A stretch of 20,940 bases of DNA from Candidatus Baldrarchaeota archaeon (GCA_030587435.1 JAUQZC010000062.1:1-20940); one strand, 5' to 3'; positions 1 through 8,505 are shown, counted from the first letter of the stretch. Numbers and translations: made by a program. The notes: generated by a model from the sequence alone, not told the origin.

Positions 1-2280
1 CTCTCTGCTACAATTGGAAGTCCTGAGGTTGTGGGTAGGTTTCTCGTTGGTAATGGAAGACATGTAGAGATAGTTAGGGTTCCAATTGTTAAAGAGTTTG
101 AATTGAAAGTTTTATGTCCTTCTCCCCAAGCGGAAGACGTAAAGATAAGTAAAAAAATATTTAGTACTCCTGAAACTGCTGCAAGAATTCGAGTATTAGT
201 TGAATTATTGAAAATGAGCCAATCTGTACTTACCTTTGTGAACACCCGTGAGATAGCTGAAATTCTAGCTTCAAGACTTCACCTATATGACCCTTCTCTT
301 AGCGTTGATGTGCATCACGGATCGCTGGGCAGAGATATACGTATAGAAGTTGAAAGACTCTTTAAGGACGGAAAATTGAAGTGTATTATTTGTACATCAT
401 CTATGGAATTGGGTATTGACATAGGGACCGTTGATCTAGTTGTTCAGTATATGTCTCCAAGACAAGTTACTCGTTTGGTTCAGAGAGTTGGAAGGAGTGG
501 CCATAGAGTTGGAAGGGTTTCAAGAGGTGTTATAATAGCTCTGGATGATATGGATGATATCTTAGAGTCTGCTGTTATAGCTTTTAAGACCGTAAGAGAA
601 GAACTTGAACCCATAATTATACATGAAAAAGCTTTTGACGTTTTATGTCACCAAATTGCCGGAATAATTCTCGATAAGGGAAATATAACGGTGAATGATC
701 TATTTAATATTGTTAAGTGTGCATTCCCCTATAGAGGTTTAAATAAAGAAGAGTTGCTAAAACTATTGGAATTAATGGATTATCTAGGGATAATAAGAGT
801 TGTTGAAAATGTGGTTGTTAAAAAGACTAGGAAGACAAGGAAATACTATTATGAGAGTATTTCTACTATTCCAGATGTAAGGAAGTTTGAGGTTGTTGAT
901 TCCGCAACAAAGAAGAAAATTGGTACGTTAGATGAGAAATTTGTAATTAAACACGGCGATGTTAACACTACTTTTATAATGAAGGGATCTGCATGGAAAA
1001 TTCTTCAAATAAATGAGGGAAAAGTTTTTGTATCCTGCGTGGATGACCCTAAAGGTGCTATCCCAAGTTGGGAGGGTGAACAGATACCAGTTTTATACTA
1101 TGTAGCCTCTGAAGTAGGTAAAATAAGAGGAAAAATTGCTGAAGCGATGAAAAGCGGTAGGTCGCCTTTACCATTTTTGTTAAACGATCTATTTCTCGAT
1201 ATTGAAGCTGCTCAGAAGGTCGAGGAAACCTTAAAGAAACAACTTGACAGAGGGATCCCTGTTCCAACCGACCGATTGATGTTAATCGAAGTTTTAGATG
1301 ATGTTTTGGTTATTCATGCCTGTTTTGGAAATTTAGTTAATGAAACTTTGGGCAGAGTACTTGCAGCCCTCTTAAGTGCTAGATTAGGGATTGATATTAG
1401 TTTAAATGTTGATCCTTATCGGATAATACTTAAAACATCAGCAAAAATATCTCCCAGGGATGTTTTAGACATTCTAGAAAGAGAAATAGATGTTAAAAAC
1501 CTAGAGAGTTTGCTTAAAGTGGTTTTGCGTAATTCTAGTTTGTTAGCTTGGAGAATGTTCCATGTTGCAAGGAGATTTGGTGTTATAAGTAGAGATGTGG
1601 ACTTTAACCTTCATTTAGCATGGAGGCTTCTTGATGCCTATCGAGACACTTTGATTTTTGAAGAAGCCGTACGGGAAACATTAATCACGGATTTTAACAT
1701 CATACTCGCTAAGAAAGTATTAAATAATATAAGAAGAGGAAAAATAGCTCTTGTAGTCAAATCGTTAACTGATCCTTCTCCTATTGCTCTTAATGCATTA
1801 ACTAGGTTTTATCCCTCTGATTATGTTCTTATGGGTAAACCAAAAATTGAATTAGCTAGAATAGTCAAGGAAAGACTTCTTAACGAAAGAGTAAGACTTG
1901 TCTGTATGAATTGCGCTTCTTGGGAAACTGTCAGAACTATTAAAACCCTGCCAGATAGAGTCGAATGCCCAAAATGCGGGTCAGTATTGATTGGCATCAC
2001 ATATCCTCATCAAACTAACATTACAAAAGTACTAAAGAAATATAAATTTGGCCAGAAATTAACAGCTGATGAAGAAAAAACTGTTAAAAAACTTTGGAAA
2101 ACAGCTAATTTACTTGTTGCAAGTGGTAAGCAAGCTTTAATAGTTTTAGCAGCTAGAGGTGTAGGCCCAGAAGTCGCAGCAAAAATATTGAGTAAGAAAT
2201 ATGATGATGAAAACGATTTTTACATAGAGATTTTAAATGCTGAAAGAGAATATATACGAACTCGAGCCTTTTGGGATTAA
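1..2280 (+). CDS. lhr: Lhr-type superfamily 2 DNA/RNA helicase, C-terminal part (5' end outside window)
   Basis: This is an ATP-dependent helicase of the Lhr family (aLhr2-like is most likely), acting in nucleic-acid repair or RNA handling. The frame is open from base 1: the first codons read LSATIGSPEV, whose SAT is helicase motif III, so the GTG at 31 is not the start and the ATPase motifs I-II lie upstream of the window. Numbering codons from base 1, the second RecA domain has VLTFVNTRE (motif IV), SSMELGIDIG (motif V) and QRVGRSGHR at codons 161-169 (motif VI). The long C-terminal region after about codon 200 is the winged-helix/Lhr-core part. A zinc ribbon near the end has Cys635, Cys638, Cys656 and Cys659, a variant seen in archaeal Lhr proteins. 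It ends at TAA, about 270 bp before RPA on the same strand. The family is certain; the subfamily is an inference. Confidence 0.9.
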   Translation, partial: LSATIGSPEVVGRFLVGNGRHVEIVRVPIVKEFELKVLCPSPQAEDVKISKKIFSTPETAARIRVLVELLKMSQSVLTFVNTREIAEILASRLHLYDPSLSVDVHHGSLGRDIRIEVERLFKDGKLKCIICTSSMELGIDIGTVDLVVQYMSPRQVTRLVQRVGRSGHRVGRVSRGVIIALDDMDDILESAVIAFKTVREELEPIIIHEKAFDVLCHQIAGIILDKGNITVNDLFNIVKCAFPYRGLNKEELLKLLELMDYLGIIRVVENVVVKKTRKTRKYYYESISTIPDVRKFEVVDSATKKKIGTLDEKFVIKHGDVNTTFIMKGSAWKILQINEGKVFVSCVDDPKGAIPSWEGEQIPVLYYVASEVGKIRGKIAEAMKSGRSPLPFLLNDLFLDIEAAQKVEETLKKQLDRGIPVPTDRLMLIEVLDDVLVIHACFGNLVNETLGRVLAALLSARLGIDISLNVDPYRIILKTSAKISPRDVLDILEREIDVKNLESLLKVVLRNSSLLAWRMFHVARRFGVISRDVDFNLHLAWRLLDAYRDTLIFEEAVRETLITDFNIILAKKVLNNIRRGKIALVVKSLTDPSPIALNALTRFYPSDYVLMGKPKIELARIVKERLLNERVRLVCMNCASWETVRTIKTLPDRVECPKCGSVLIGITYPHQTNITKVLKKYKFGQKLTADEEKTVKKLWKTANLLVASGKQALIVLAARGVGPEVAAKILSKKYDDENDFYIEILNAEREYIRTRAFWD

Positions 2281-2467
2281 ACTTTGGTTAAATTACACAG
2301 ATAAATAAAGGAATTTACTTTCGTTTTTATAAAGTTTAAACCAGTTTTATGAAGTATCACAGAATATTGTATTTTCACGTAGCTAAAAACCATTTTTGAG
2401 ATAACTTCCTTGGCGACTTCCATATTTAATACTATAGAATACTTCATATTTTTCGAAGTTTGAAAAC

Positions 2468-2476
2468 TTATATATT
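2468..2476 (+). promoter_or_regulatory. Probable TATA box for the RPA gene
   Basis: The AT-only core TTATATATT sits about 75-85 bp upstream of the chosen RPA start, in a 270-bp gap after the helicase. A transcript starting about 25 bp downstream (near 2500) would have a leader of about 50 nt ending in the GTGGAG ribosome binding site. The call rests on position and composition only. Confidence 0.45.
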
Positions 2477-2551
2477 GAAGTAGAATTATAAAGGCTGAGA
2501 AATTAAGTTAAAATAATACTGTTGTTAAGGTTTTCTCTTGGAAGTGGAGAT

Positions 2552-4291
2552 ATGGTTGACTTAAGTTTTGAGGAAATTGTTGAGAAAGTTATAATCGAGA
2601 AAAAGATACCTAGATGGAAATTACTAGAATTAATTGAAAAGAAAAAGGAAGAATTAGGTGGATTAATTACAGATAAGAGTGCTGCTATGCTTGTTGCAAA
2701 GGAATTAGGTTTAAACTTCTTTGATAAGTTTGTATCGGAGGGAAAAATAGATATAAATAAATTAAAACCCGGTATGAGGAATGTTACTCTTATTGGAAGA
2801 GTTTTACATATTTTCCCGATAAGAGAATTCATGGTAGATAATAGAAAGAATGAAGTTGTGTCACTAATTCTTGGCGACGAGACCGGAGAAATACGAGTTG
2901 TATTCTGGAATAGCAGCCATATAAAATTGATAAAGGAAGGAGAAATAAAGAGAAATGATATATTACGTATAATTGGCGCAGATGTTCGTGAGGGTCGAGA
3001 TGGAAATGCAGAGGTACACGTAGGAAGTAAAGGAAAGATCGTTGTAAACCCCGAAGATGTCGACTCTGAAAAAATTCCTAAAGTATCAGGGAAGCGTTTA
3101 AAAATAGAAGAATTGCGTGTAAATATGTATAATATAGTTTTACGTGGCATTATAAAGAAAAAGAGTAGCTTAACAAGTTTTGAAAAGGGTGAGAAACAAG
3201 GAAAACTTTTGACCGCGATTCTTGGCGACGAGACCGGAGAAATACGAGTTGTATTCTGGAATGAAAAGGCTGAAGAAGCCGAAAAACTAAATGAAGGGAA
3301 TATTGTTGAATTGGAGGGGGTCTATACTAGATCTGGGAGAATGGAGAGTTTAGAGGTGCATGTTGACTCCGAAAGTATAATCAGAGTCCTTCAGCCTGAA
3401 GATGTGGATGAAAAATTGCTGGCATCTGCTTCTGCTCCGAAAATTCAGTTTACGTCGATTGAAGACTTAGCAGCTGGAGTTAAAACTCCATACGTAAATG
3501 TTAAGGGTATTGTCTCAAGGATTGAGTCTTTAAGAGAATTTGTTCGCGGAGATGGAAGTATAGGGAAGAGATTAGTTTTTATGCTTTCTGATGAAGATGG
3601 AAATGCAGTAAGGGTTGTGGCGTGGGATAATGAGGCCGAACGGCTTAGCAATATTTCGGAGGGAGATATTATTCAAATACTTCATGGATATGTTAGGAAA
3701 GGGATATCTGGAGATTTAGAGATACATATAAGCAAGCTATCAACTACAGAGATACTAGGGAAAAAATATTTAGCCCCCCCTGTTCAAATACAAGGACCTA
3801 CCCATATAGCTGATTTCCGTAGAGTTAAGCTTAAAGATGTAAATGAAAATGAGAGGGTAGAGATTAGGGCTTCAGTAGTATATTTTTTTGATAGACCTTT
3901 GTTATACAACGCTTGTCCAGATTGTTTCAAAAAGGTTGAATTAAGAGATGATAAATGGTTTTGTTCAAATTGTGGCAGAGAAGTAAATAGTCCTGTGCAG
4001 AGATTAACATTAACTTGCGTTATTGACGATGGTTCTGATACCATTGTTGCTAAATGTTGGGACGATGTCGCGGTTAAACTTCTAGATCTTAAGATCCGAT
4101 TAGATCAGATTACTCGTGATGAACTTCTGTCGAGACTCGATGAAATTACGGGGAAAGATTTCATTTTTCGCGGAACTATTACATATAACGAGGTTTCGGA
4201 TAGATTGGAACTAAATGTGCTTGATGTGGAACAAGTTGATCCGATTATGGAGGCAGAGAAATTAATAAATAAAGTGAAGAAAATTCTCTAA
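2552..4291 (+). CDS. rpa: Replication protein A / single-stranded DNA-binding protein, multi-OB-fold with zinc finger
   Basis: This is a single-stranded DNA-binding protein for replication and repair. I chose the ATG at 2552 over the TTG at 2522 because GTGGAG lies just upstream and the protein then begins MVDLSFEEIVEKV, the usual RPA N-terminal helix; this gives 579 residues. An N-terminal helical segment (about 1-65, KKKEELGGLITDKSAA) is typical of archaeal RPA. OB folds follow at about 71-170, 185-283 and 302-400, each with an (I/M)L(G/S)DE(T/D)G strand signature. A C-terminal OB fold (about 412-560) contains a zinc finger with Cys455, Cys458, Cys471 and Cys474. OB1 and OB2 share a 45-bp stretch that is identical at the nucleotide level. 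The gene is convergent with the small gene that follows. The family call is secure; the exact number of OB folds is approximate. Confidence 0.93.
   Translation: MVDLSFEEIVEKVIIEKKIPRWKLLELIEKKKEELGGLITDKSAAMLVAKELGLNFFDKFVSEGKIDINKLKPGMRNVTLIGRVLHIFPIREFMVDNRKNEVVSLILGDETGEIRVVFWNSSHIKLIKEGEIKRNDILRIIGADVREGRDGNAEVHVGSKGKIVVNPEDVDSEKIPKVSGKRLKIEELRVNMYNIVLRGIIKKKSSLTSFEKGEKQGKLLTAILGDETGEIRVVFWNEKAEEAEKLNEGNIVELEGVYTRSGRMESLEVHVDSESIIRVLQPEDVDEKLLASASAPKIQFTSIEDLAAGVKTPYVNVKGIVSRIESLREFVRGDGSIGKRLVFMLSDEDGNAVRVVAWDNEAERLSNISEGDIIQILHGYVRKGISGDLEIHISKLSTTEILGKKYLAPPVQIQGPTHIADFRRVKLKDVNENERVEIRASVVYFFDRPLLYNACPDCFKKVELRDDKWFCSNCGREVNSPVQRLTLTCVIDDGSDTIVAKCWDDVAVKLLDLKIRLDQITRDELLSRLDEITGKDFIFRGTITYNEVSDRLELNVLDVEQVDPIMEAEKLINKVKKIL
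2867..2911 (+). repeat. 45-bp perfect direct repeat, copy 1 (OB fold 1 of RPA)
   Basis: The 45 bp encoding ILGDETGEIRVVFWN are identical, silent positions included, to 3218-3262, 351 bp (117 codons) downstream in OB fold 2. The flanking bases differ immediately on both sides. The rest of the two OB folds has diverged, and OB fold 3 has the diverged version MLSDEDGNAVRVVAWDN. Confidence 0.97.
3218..3262 (+). repeat. 45-bp perfect direct repeat, copy 2 (OB fold 2 of RPA)
   Basis: Second copy of the segment at 2867-2911, in the same reading frame. Identity at every third codon position suggests recent gene conversion between the two OB-fold units rather than protein-level selection alone. Confidence 0.97.
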
Positions 4292-4308
4292 TTTTATTTC
4301 AGTATTTG

Positions 4309-4620
4309 CTAATTTACCAAGATTTTTTCAAGTTCTTCTAATATTTCATTTTCGCTCTTTTCTGTTTCTAATAGTTGGTACGTCGCAAATCCTGGTTTTT
4401 TGTCTTTTAGTTCTTTACAGAAAAGTTCTACAGCTCGTTTTTGAGGATGTGTTTTGGTGGTTATGTAAGCCCTAACTATGTTTGCAATTGTCGCTTCGTG
4501 AAAAATCAAAATTTTGCCGTCTTTTAGCTCAATCACACATCTATGATGTTTATGTCCCTTTGGAACGCCCATGAGAACTCTTTTTACATCTCTATTTCGG
4601 ATTATAAAGATGTTCTCCAC
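4309..4620 (-). CDS. Small conserved archaeal protein of unknown function
   Basis: This is a 103-residue soluble protein with no enzyme motif that I can name. It starts at a GTG (4618-4620 on the minus strand) preceded by AGGTGG with a 6-nt spacer. The segment GVPKGHKHHRCVIELKDG followed by IFHEATIANIVRAYIT and KTHPQKRAVEL resembles a small hypothetical protein I recall from crenarchaea and other TACK archaea; this is memory, not a search. The C-terminus (about 80-103) is acidic and probably helical. The gene is convergent with RPA (17-bp gap) and divergent from elf1, so the 94 bp between them must hold both promoters. The divergent placement next to a transcription factor may hint at an information-processing role, but that is weak inference. 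Confidence 0.75.
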   Translation of the reverse strand: MENIFIIRNRDVKRVLMGVPKGHKHHRCVIELKDGKILIFHEATIANIVRAYITTKTHPQKRAVELFCKELKDKKPGFATYQLLETEKSENEILEELEKILVN

Positions 4621-4714
4621 CCTATACCACCTGTTTCTCGGCTTCTTTCAATGTGGTAAATTTAAATTAGAAATATTTGAGAGTTACCTAGAATTAGTAA
4701 AGTGGTGAGAAAAT

Positions 4715-4963
4715 ATGGGAAGGAGAAGAAAAAGAAGAAAGGTTGTAAGAAGGGTTATAAGAAGGCTTCCAACAATATTTGAGTGCCCAAGTTGTGGAGC
4801 TCAAGCTGTTAGAATAGAAATGAAAAAAGAAGAAGGCATAGCTATTGTACAATGCGGTAATTGCGGGTTATCAGACACTATTAAGATAACCCCGCTTTCG
4901 GAACCAGTGGATGTTTACGGCGAGTTTATAGATAGATATTATGCCACCATAGAAAGTGAATAG
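4715..4963 (+). CDS. elf1: Elf1-type zinc-ribbon transcription elongation factor
   Basis: This is an 82-residue protein matching the Elf1 family, which travels with RNA polymerase during elongation. The first 18 residues are strongly basic (MGRRRKRRKVVRRVIRR), as in Elf1 homologues. A zinc ribbon follows with Cys24, Cys27, Cys47 and Cys50 (CPSC and CGNC), then the characteristic acidic/aromatic tail DVYGEFIDRYYA. The ATG is preceded by GGTGAG with suitable spacing. Archaeal Elf1 is mainly known from crenarchaeal and related genomes, which supports a TACK-type host. The AT-rich stretch at about 4658-4672 is the likely promoter core. The call is confident from length, basic leader and zinc spacing. 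Confidence 0.9.
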   Translation: MGRRRKRRKVVRRVIRRLPTIFECPSCGAQAVRIEMKKEEGIAIVQCGNCGLSDTIKITPLSEPVDVYGEFIDRYYATIESE

Positions 4964-5033
4964 TATTGTGAGATTACACCGATTCAGTTAGTTTAAAAGA
5001 TGCAAAGATTTTAAGGCCTATTCTCCCGTGCAC

Positions 5034-5858
5034 TTAAATGTTTAAATATAGAAGCATGGCTATTAATGCACCCAAAGCAGTTGATATGAAATTAACTGTG
5101 TTATTTTCTATAAGTTCATAACCCCTTATGTGTTTTGTTTTTTGTCCACAGTGAATACGTTTTTCGGTTATTTTTCCGCATACTTGACATCGATAAACCG
5201 CTTGAACTGTTGCTCCAAGGATACTATCGAATGTACAGCCTAGAAAACCGGCGACAACACTTATAAATAATATTTTACTCCCCCAGTTCACATCAAGAAA
5301 ACCGGCGACTTGGAGAAGAAACGCTACTAGCCCAATTATGAGCGCTCCTGCAAATGTGGCAAATTCGCCTAAGGGAGTTATTCCACCTGAAGTTCCTGGT
5401 TCAACTTTTTTCTTAAGATTCACTATTAGTCGCGGATTCCCTGGACTTAAAAGACCTATTTCCGTAGCCAAAGTGTCAGCGGTAGCTGTACTTATTGCAC
5501 CTAAAAAACCAGCAAAAAATACATCACCACCGAATTTTCCGTACCCTTCAAGAATCGCCAAAAGCATAGCTATGCCACCGTTAGCAAATACATTGTACCA
5601 TGCGCGTGCACCACCCTTCTCCTCAGCTGCTCCTCTACTTCTTTTAAGCTCGTATTTATATTTTGTAAACTGTGCAGCTATTAGATGAAAAACTAATATT
5701 ATTAGGAACCACTGCCAACCACCAAGTATCCAAACTGACAATCCAACGGCAAATCCGGCAATTAACCCAGTCTTATCAACAGCTTTCTTTTTTACAGAAA
5801 GTACGCCAAACAGACCGACGACAATGACTCCTGAAATTATTTGAAATAAATTAAGCAA
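5034..5858 (-). CDS. DUF92 family integral membrane protein (VTE6/TMEM19-like)
   Basis: This is a 274-residue protein with about six membrane segments, of the DUF92 family. The family signature is visible: SVKKKAVDKTGLIAG near the N-terminus, ARAWYNVFANGG, ISTATADTLATEIG, KKVEPGTSGGITPLGE, and FDSILGATVQA before a Cys-containing loop (YRCQVCGKITEKRIHCG). The plant member VTE6 and a cyanobacterial homologue phosphorylate phytyl monophosphate with CTP, so a prenyl-phosphate kinase role in archaeal isoprenoid lipid metabolism is possible but unproven here. Translation probably starts at the TTG at 5856-5858, behind GGTGGTGGG. It converges with elf1 and stands alone as a transcription unit. The family call is firm; the function is inferred. 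Confidence 0.88.
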   Translation of the reverse strand: MLNLFQIISGVIVVGLFGVLSVKKKAVDKTGLIAGFAVGLSVWILGGWQWFLIILVFHLIAAQFTKYKYELKRSRGAAEEKGGARAWYNVFANGGIAMLLAILEGYGKFGGDVFFAGFLGAISTATADTLATEIGLLSPGNPRLIVNLKKKVEPGTSGGITPLGEFATFAGALIIGLVAFLLQVAGFLDVNWGSKILFISVVAGFLGCTFDSILGATVQAVYRCQVCGKITEKRIHCGQKTKHIRGYELIENNTVNFISTALGALIAMLLYLNI

Positions 5859-6065
5859 TATTTCCCACCACCAGCGTTTTACTACAACAACCTACTTCTC
5901 ATACAAGATGCTCAAATATTTTATCGACAAATAATAGGTTCCTTTGATCCATGTTTGAGTATATCTCGCTTCACGACACTCATAAAAATATTACTATGAA
6001 GTTGACCACAATTATTCGGCAATTGACGAAAAATAGTACCTTTGCTTTCACAATAAAATAAGAGA

Positions 6066-7073
6066 TTAACCAGTTTTCTTTGATCCCCATACCTTATAGG
6101 CCAGAAAAGATGCAATGCCAAAAATTAACATTACACTTCCTGTTATAGTAAAGTAGTTTGACACGTCGATTGGACTAGGAAGGGGAGTTAGCCATTTAAT
6201 TATATTAAGCCACAGCACTTTATTGTCCTCTACATCTATCCACGATTTTTCAAGACCTTTTACATTTAGATCGCTGAACATTACGGTAGATCCGCAAAGG
6301 GCTACTTTAAATTTGCCATCAGCGTATATAGCTAGCCACGAAGGCTTTGTACCGTTTTGAAATGTGTAGTTGCCATTTAGCATTATTGCATAGGACGTGT
6401 TATCCCCCGTTGCGACAATACACTTGTTATCCTTGACAACTATACTGGAAGAAAATGTTAAAACCCTCTTAATATTATCAGATATGCTTGTTTCGTTACT
6501 AAACTCGGTTCTGTTTACGTATACAAAATATGGGTGTTGAACCACGCTATGATTATCATTAAATATAGCGTCACCAAGAGAATCATTACAAGAAAACCAA
6601 ACCGAAGAAATATTTAATGCCGATAGTATTTTATTTAATTCCATTGGATTACCCATCTCACTGTATACAGATTCGTTAAGCTGAGGATCGCACATTAGAA
6701 ACAAGCTTCCACCGCGTTCTGTAAAGTTTACTAATGAAGAAAGCTCACCTTCACTAAAAGATGCATTTTGACCGGGATTACCAATAATTACTATGTCAAC
6801 TTCCTCAAGCGTTGAGTAATTAAGGGTGGCATTAGGAGGTAGTATATGTACAAAATATTTTGCATATCTACCCGGTTTATATTCTAATACGGATCCGTTA
6901 AGGGCATCAATAGCTTTTGTGAAATTCCCAAGAGTATACGTCAAGTTTTGGCCGTGAGATTCGTCAAAAAGAACTATAACTTCTTCTTCAAGTATTGCTG
7001 CACTTTTGGGCACAGATGCAAATACTACTGTTAGAAGTATTAAAGTTATTAGAATAACATAAGCACGACGCAT
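6066..7073 (-). CDS. Secreted, membrane-anchored surface protein with a DUF4350/GIFT-like domain and dense N-glycosylation sequons
   Basis: This is a 335-residue surface protein. I prefer the ATG at 7073 to the GTG at 7085 because GGTGAGG sits just before the ATG and the protein then starts with a classic signal peptide (MRRAYVILITLILLTVVFAS). The start of the mature domain (VIVLFDESHGQN) and IVIIGNPGQ / GGSLFLMCDP resemble the DUF4350/IFT52-GIFT class of periplasmic or extracellular domains. I count 16 N-X-S/T sequons, all in the external part. A C-terminal membrane helix (ITGSVMLIFGIASFLAYKVW) followed by a short basic tail gives type I topology. Ligand and partner are unknown. It is divergently transcribed from the winged-helix gene across a 303-bp gap. 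Confidence 0.75.
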   Translation of the reverse strand: MRRAYVILITLILLTVVFASVPKSAAILEEEVIVLFDESHGQNLTYTLGNFTKAIDALNGSVLEYKPGRYAKYFVHILPPNATLNYSTLEEVDIVIIGNPGQNASFSEGELSSLVNFTERGGSLFLMCDPQLNESVYSEMGNPMELNKILSALNISSVWFSCNDSLGDAIFNDNHSVVQHPYFVYVNRTEFSNETSISDNIKRVLTFSSSIVVKDNKCIVATGDNTSYAIMLNGNYTFQNGTKPSWLAIYADGKFKVALCGSTVMFSDLNVKGLEKSWIDVEDNKVLWLNIIKWLTPLPSPIDVSNYFTITGSVMLIFGIASFLAYKVWGSKKTG

Positions 7074-7104
7074 ATCCCTCACCACTAGGTTTTGTTCTTT
7101 ATGA

Positions 7105-7140
7105 TTTTACTTTTAGCTTGATTTTTACTTTTAGCTTGAT
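7105..7140. repeat. Perfect tandem duplication, 2 x 18 bp
   Basis: The unit TTTTACTTTTAGCTTGAT occurs twice with no mismatch (7105-7122 and 7123-7140), about 30 bp upstream of the surface-protein start on the other strand. On the minus strand it lies where its promoter or leader would be, so it may be a duplicated operator or a simple replication slip. Confidence 0.95.
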
Positions 7141-7348
7141 CTTGGATAAAGCTTACTTTAATGTATTGATTTCATTATTTTAGAGACCACCATCACTGTT
7201 TGTGAAACCATTCTTGCGGGCCCGTATTCCCGAACTTTTTGACACTTATTTGACGTTCGTGACATTAGTTTATTTTATCTTTATTCAGAATTTAAAACAG
7301 TTTCGATAAGCATTTATGTTTTTAGATTATTCCTTTTAATGAAGAAGA

Positions 7349-7358
7349 TTATATATTA
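7349..7358 (+). promoter_or_regulatory. TATA box of the winged-helix regulator gene (leaderless transcript likely)
   Basis: The sequence TTATATATTA, preceded by purine-rich GAAGAAGA resembling a BRE, lies about 24 bp before the ATG at 7377. No Shine-Dalgarno sequence precedes that ATG. The archaeal start site falls about 25 bp after the TATA centre, so the message should begin at or beside the start codon. Confidence 0.65.
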
Positions 7359-7376
7359 TGTCGGCTGGGATTTTCA

Positions 7377-7688
7377 ATGCTGGAAGAGGTAGACTACATA
7401 GATCCCCTTGCACGATTGTCAAAAATCAGGAACATGAAGCGCGGCTTAATTGTACGAACTGTTATCTTAAAGTGTCTTAGAGAGGCAGAAGGTTCTGGAA
7501 GAACTATAAAAGAAATAAGTGATAAAACTAATCTCAGCTACGGGGTTATTTTACATCATTTAAGAAAGTTGGAGCAGGAAAAGATTGTGTCAAGGAAGGG
7601 AAAGAAACCTTACAAATGGTTATTGACGGGTCTTGGCCAACGGCTAATAGATAAATACCTAGAAGTCAGGTTTCCAGCAACACCTTGA
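7377..7688 (+). CDS. Small winged-helix (ArsR-like) transcriptional regulator
   Basis: This is a 103-residue DNA-binding protein. After an acidic N-terminus, residues about 20-95 form a winged helix: the segment GRTIKEISDKTNLSYGVILH is a helix-turn-helix, HLRKLEQEKIVSR is the recognition-helix end, and KGKKPYKWLLTGLGQRLID is the wing and last helix. There is no ligand domain and no cysteine cluster, so it is not a metal-sensing ArsR. The start is set by a TATA box that leaves no room for a leader. Its last 23 bp overlap the 3' end of the CBS protein gene on the opposite strand. The target is unknown; the divergent surface-protein gene is the obvious candidate by position. Confidence 0.8.
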   Translation: MLEEVDYIDPLARLSKIRNMKRGLIVRTVILKCLREAEGSGRTIKEISDKTNLSYGVILHHLRKLEQEKIVSRKGKKPYKWLLTGLGQRLIDKYLEVRFPATP

Positions 7689-8505
7689 GGAGATTTACAT
7701 CCGTAATCATTCCAACCAGGTCTCCCTTAGCATTAACCACTGGGAATTGGTCGATATCGTATTTTCTCATCATTTTTGCACATTCACTTACCGATATTTG
7801 TTCAGCTACTTTGATAACGTTGGTTACCATAACTTCGCTAACTGGTTTTTTTGGTAATTTTAGTTTCTTTTTTGCTATATAGATGTATGTAGACGCGTCC
7901 CATGACCATTTGGTTCCTTCACTAGCTGCAGATACTTCGGAAACTTTACTTTCATCAACAACCTCGCTAAGAGAGATGAAGTCAGTATCAGTAATTATTC
8001 CTACGAGCTGACCCTCATTACCTAGAACTGGTAATGCTTGAACATCAGCAAGCCGCATAACTATATATGCAACAGGTAAAGGAGTGCCTTCCCATACGGC
8101 AGTTATTTTCTTCTGCACATATGGTTTAATCGGTTTATCGATATTCATACGGGAAATTGCTTTCCAAACGATGTCTGCAACTGTTACAATACCAACAAGT
8201 TCGCCATTTTCAACGACGGGTAGCCTACGGATGTTTTTCTCGAGTAGTATCTTCGCAACATCTTTAATATCCGTATCTGGAGTAGTTACTATGGGGTCTC
8301 GTGTCATAAGCATGGCTATTTGCTCTTCATCAGGTTTTTGCATTAAATCAGTACGAGTAACTATTCCAACAACTTCCTTTGTTCCTTTCTTCATCACAGG
8401 TAGTCCCATTACTCCGTGTTTATTCATTAATTCCAATAGATGTTCCCTGTTCCCTGGAACCTCAACATACACTACGTTTCTAGTCATGATATTACTGACT
8501 TTCAT
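7666..8505 (-). CDS. Four-CBS-domain protein (energy/nucleotide-sensing regulator)
   Basis: This 279-residue protein is made almost entirely of four CBS repeats: about 1-60 (MKVSNIMTRNVVYV), 61-125 (MLMTRDPIVTTPDTD), 127-190 (IKPYVQKKITAVWEG) and 220-279 (VSEVMVTNVIKVAE). Each ends in the usual LPV(V/M/L)...G.(L/V)VGI(I/V)T.(T/A)D pattern. Such tandem CBS proteins bind adenine nucleotides or S-adenosylmethionine and regulate enzymes or transport; no effector domain is fused, so the partner is unknown. The start is firm: GAGGAGGCGGAG lies directly before the ATG. The 3' end overlaps the winged-helix gene by 23 bp in convergent orientation. Confidence 0.9.
   Translation of the reverse strand: MKVSNIMTRNVVYVEVPGNREHLLELMNKHGVMGLPVMKKGTKEVVGIVTRTDLMQKPDEEQIAMLMTRDPIVTTPDTDIKDVAKILLEKNIRRLPVVENGELVGIVTVADIVWKAISRMNIDKPIKPYVQKKITAVWEGTPLPVAYIVMRLADVQALPVLGNEGQLVGIITDTDFISLSEVVDESKVSEVSAASEGTKWSWDASTYIYIAKKKLKLPKKPVSEVMVTNVIKVAEQISVSECAKMMRKYDIDQFPVVNAKGDLVGMITDVNLLKVLLET

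Larger units (their letters stand above)
7074..7376. other. Divergent intergenic region, 303 bp
   Basis: No gene is visible. It carries the start region of the surface-protein gene (minus strand), an exact two-copy 18-bp tandem repeat at 7105-7140, a GC-rich 8-bp palindrome CGGGCCCG at 7217-7224 in otherwise AT-rich DNA, and the promoter of the winged-helix gene at its right end. Confidence 0.6.

Noticed and set aside
31..2280. GTG at 31 as the start of the helicase gene
   Set aside because: The frame continues upstream to base 1 and encodes helicase motif III (LSATIG), so the gene is cut by the window edge.
7217..7224. GC-rich palindrome CGGGCCCG as a transcription terminator or RNA gene
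   Set aside because: It lies in a divergent promoter region with no gene ending there, and I could not extend it into a stable longer structure.
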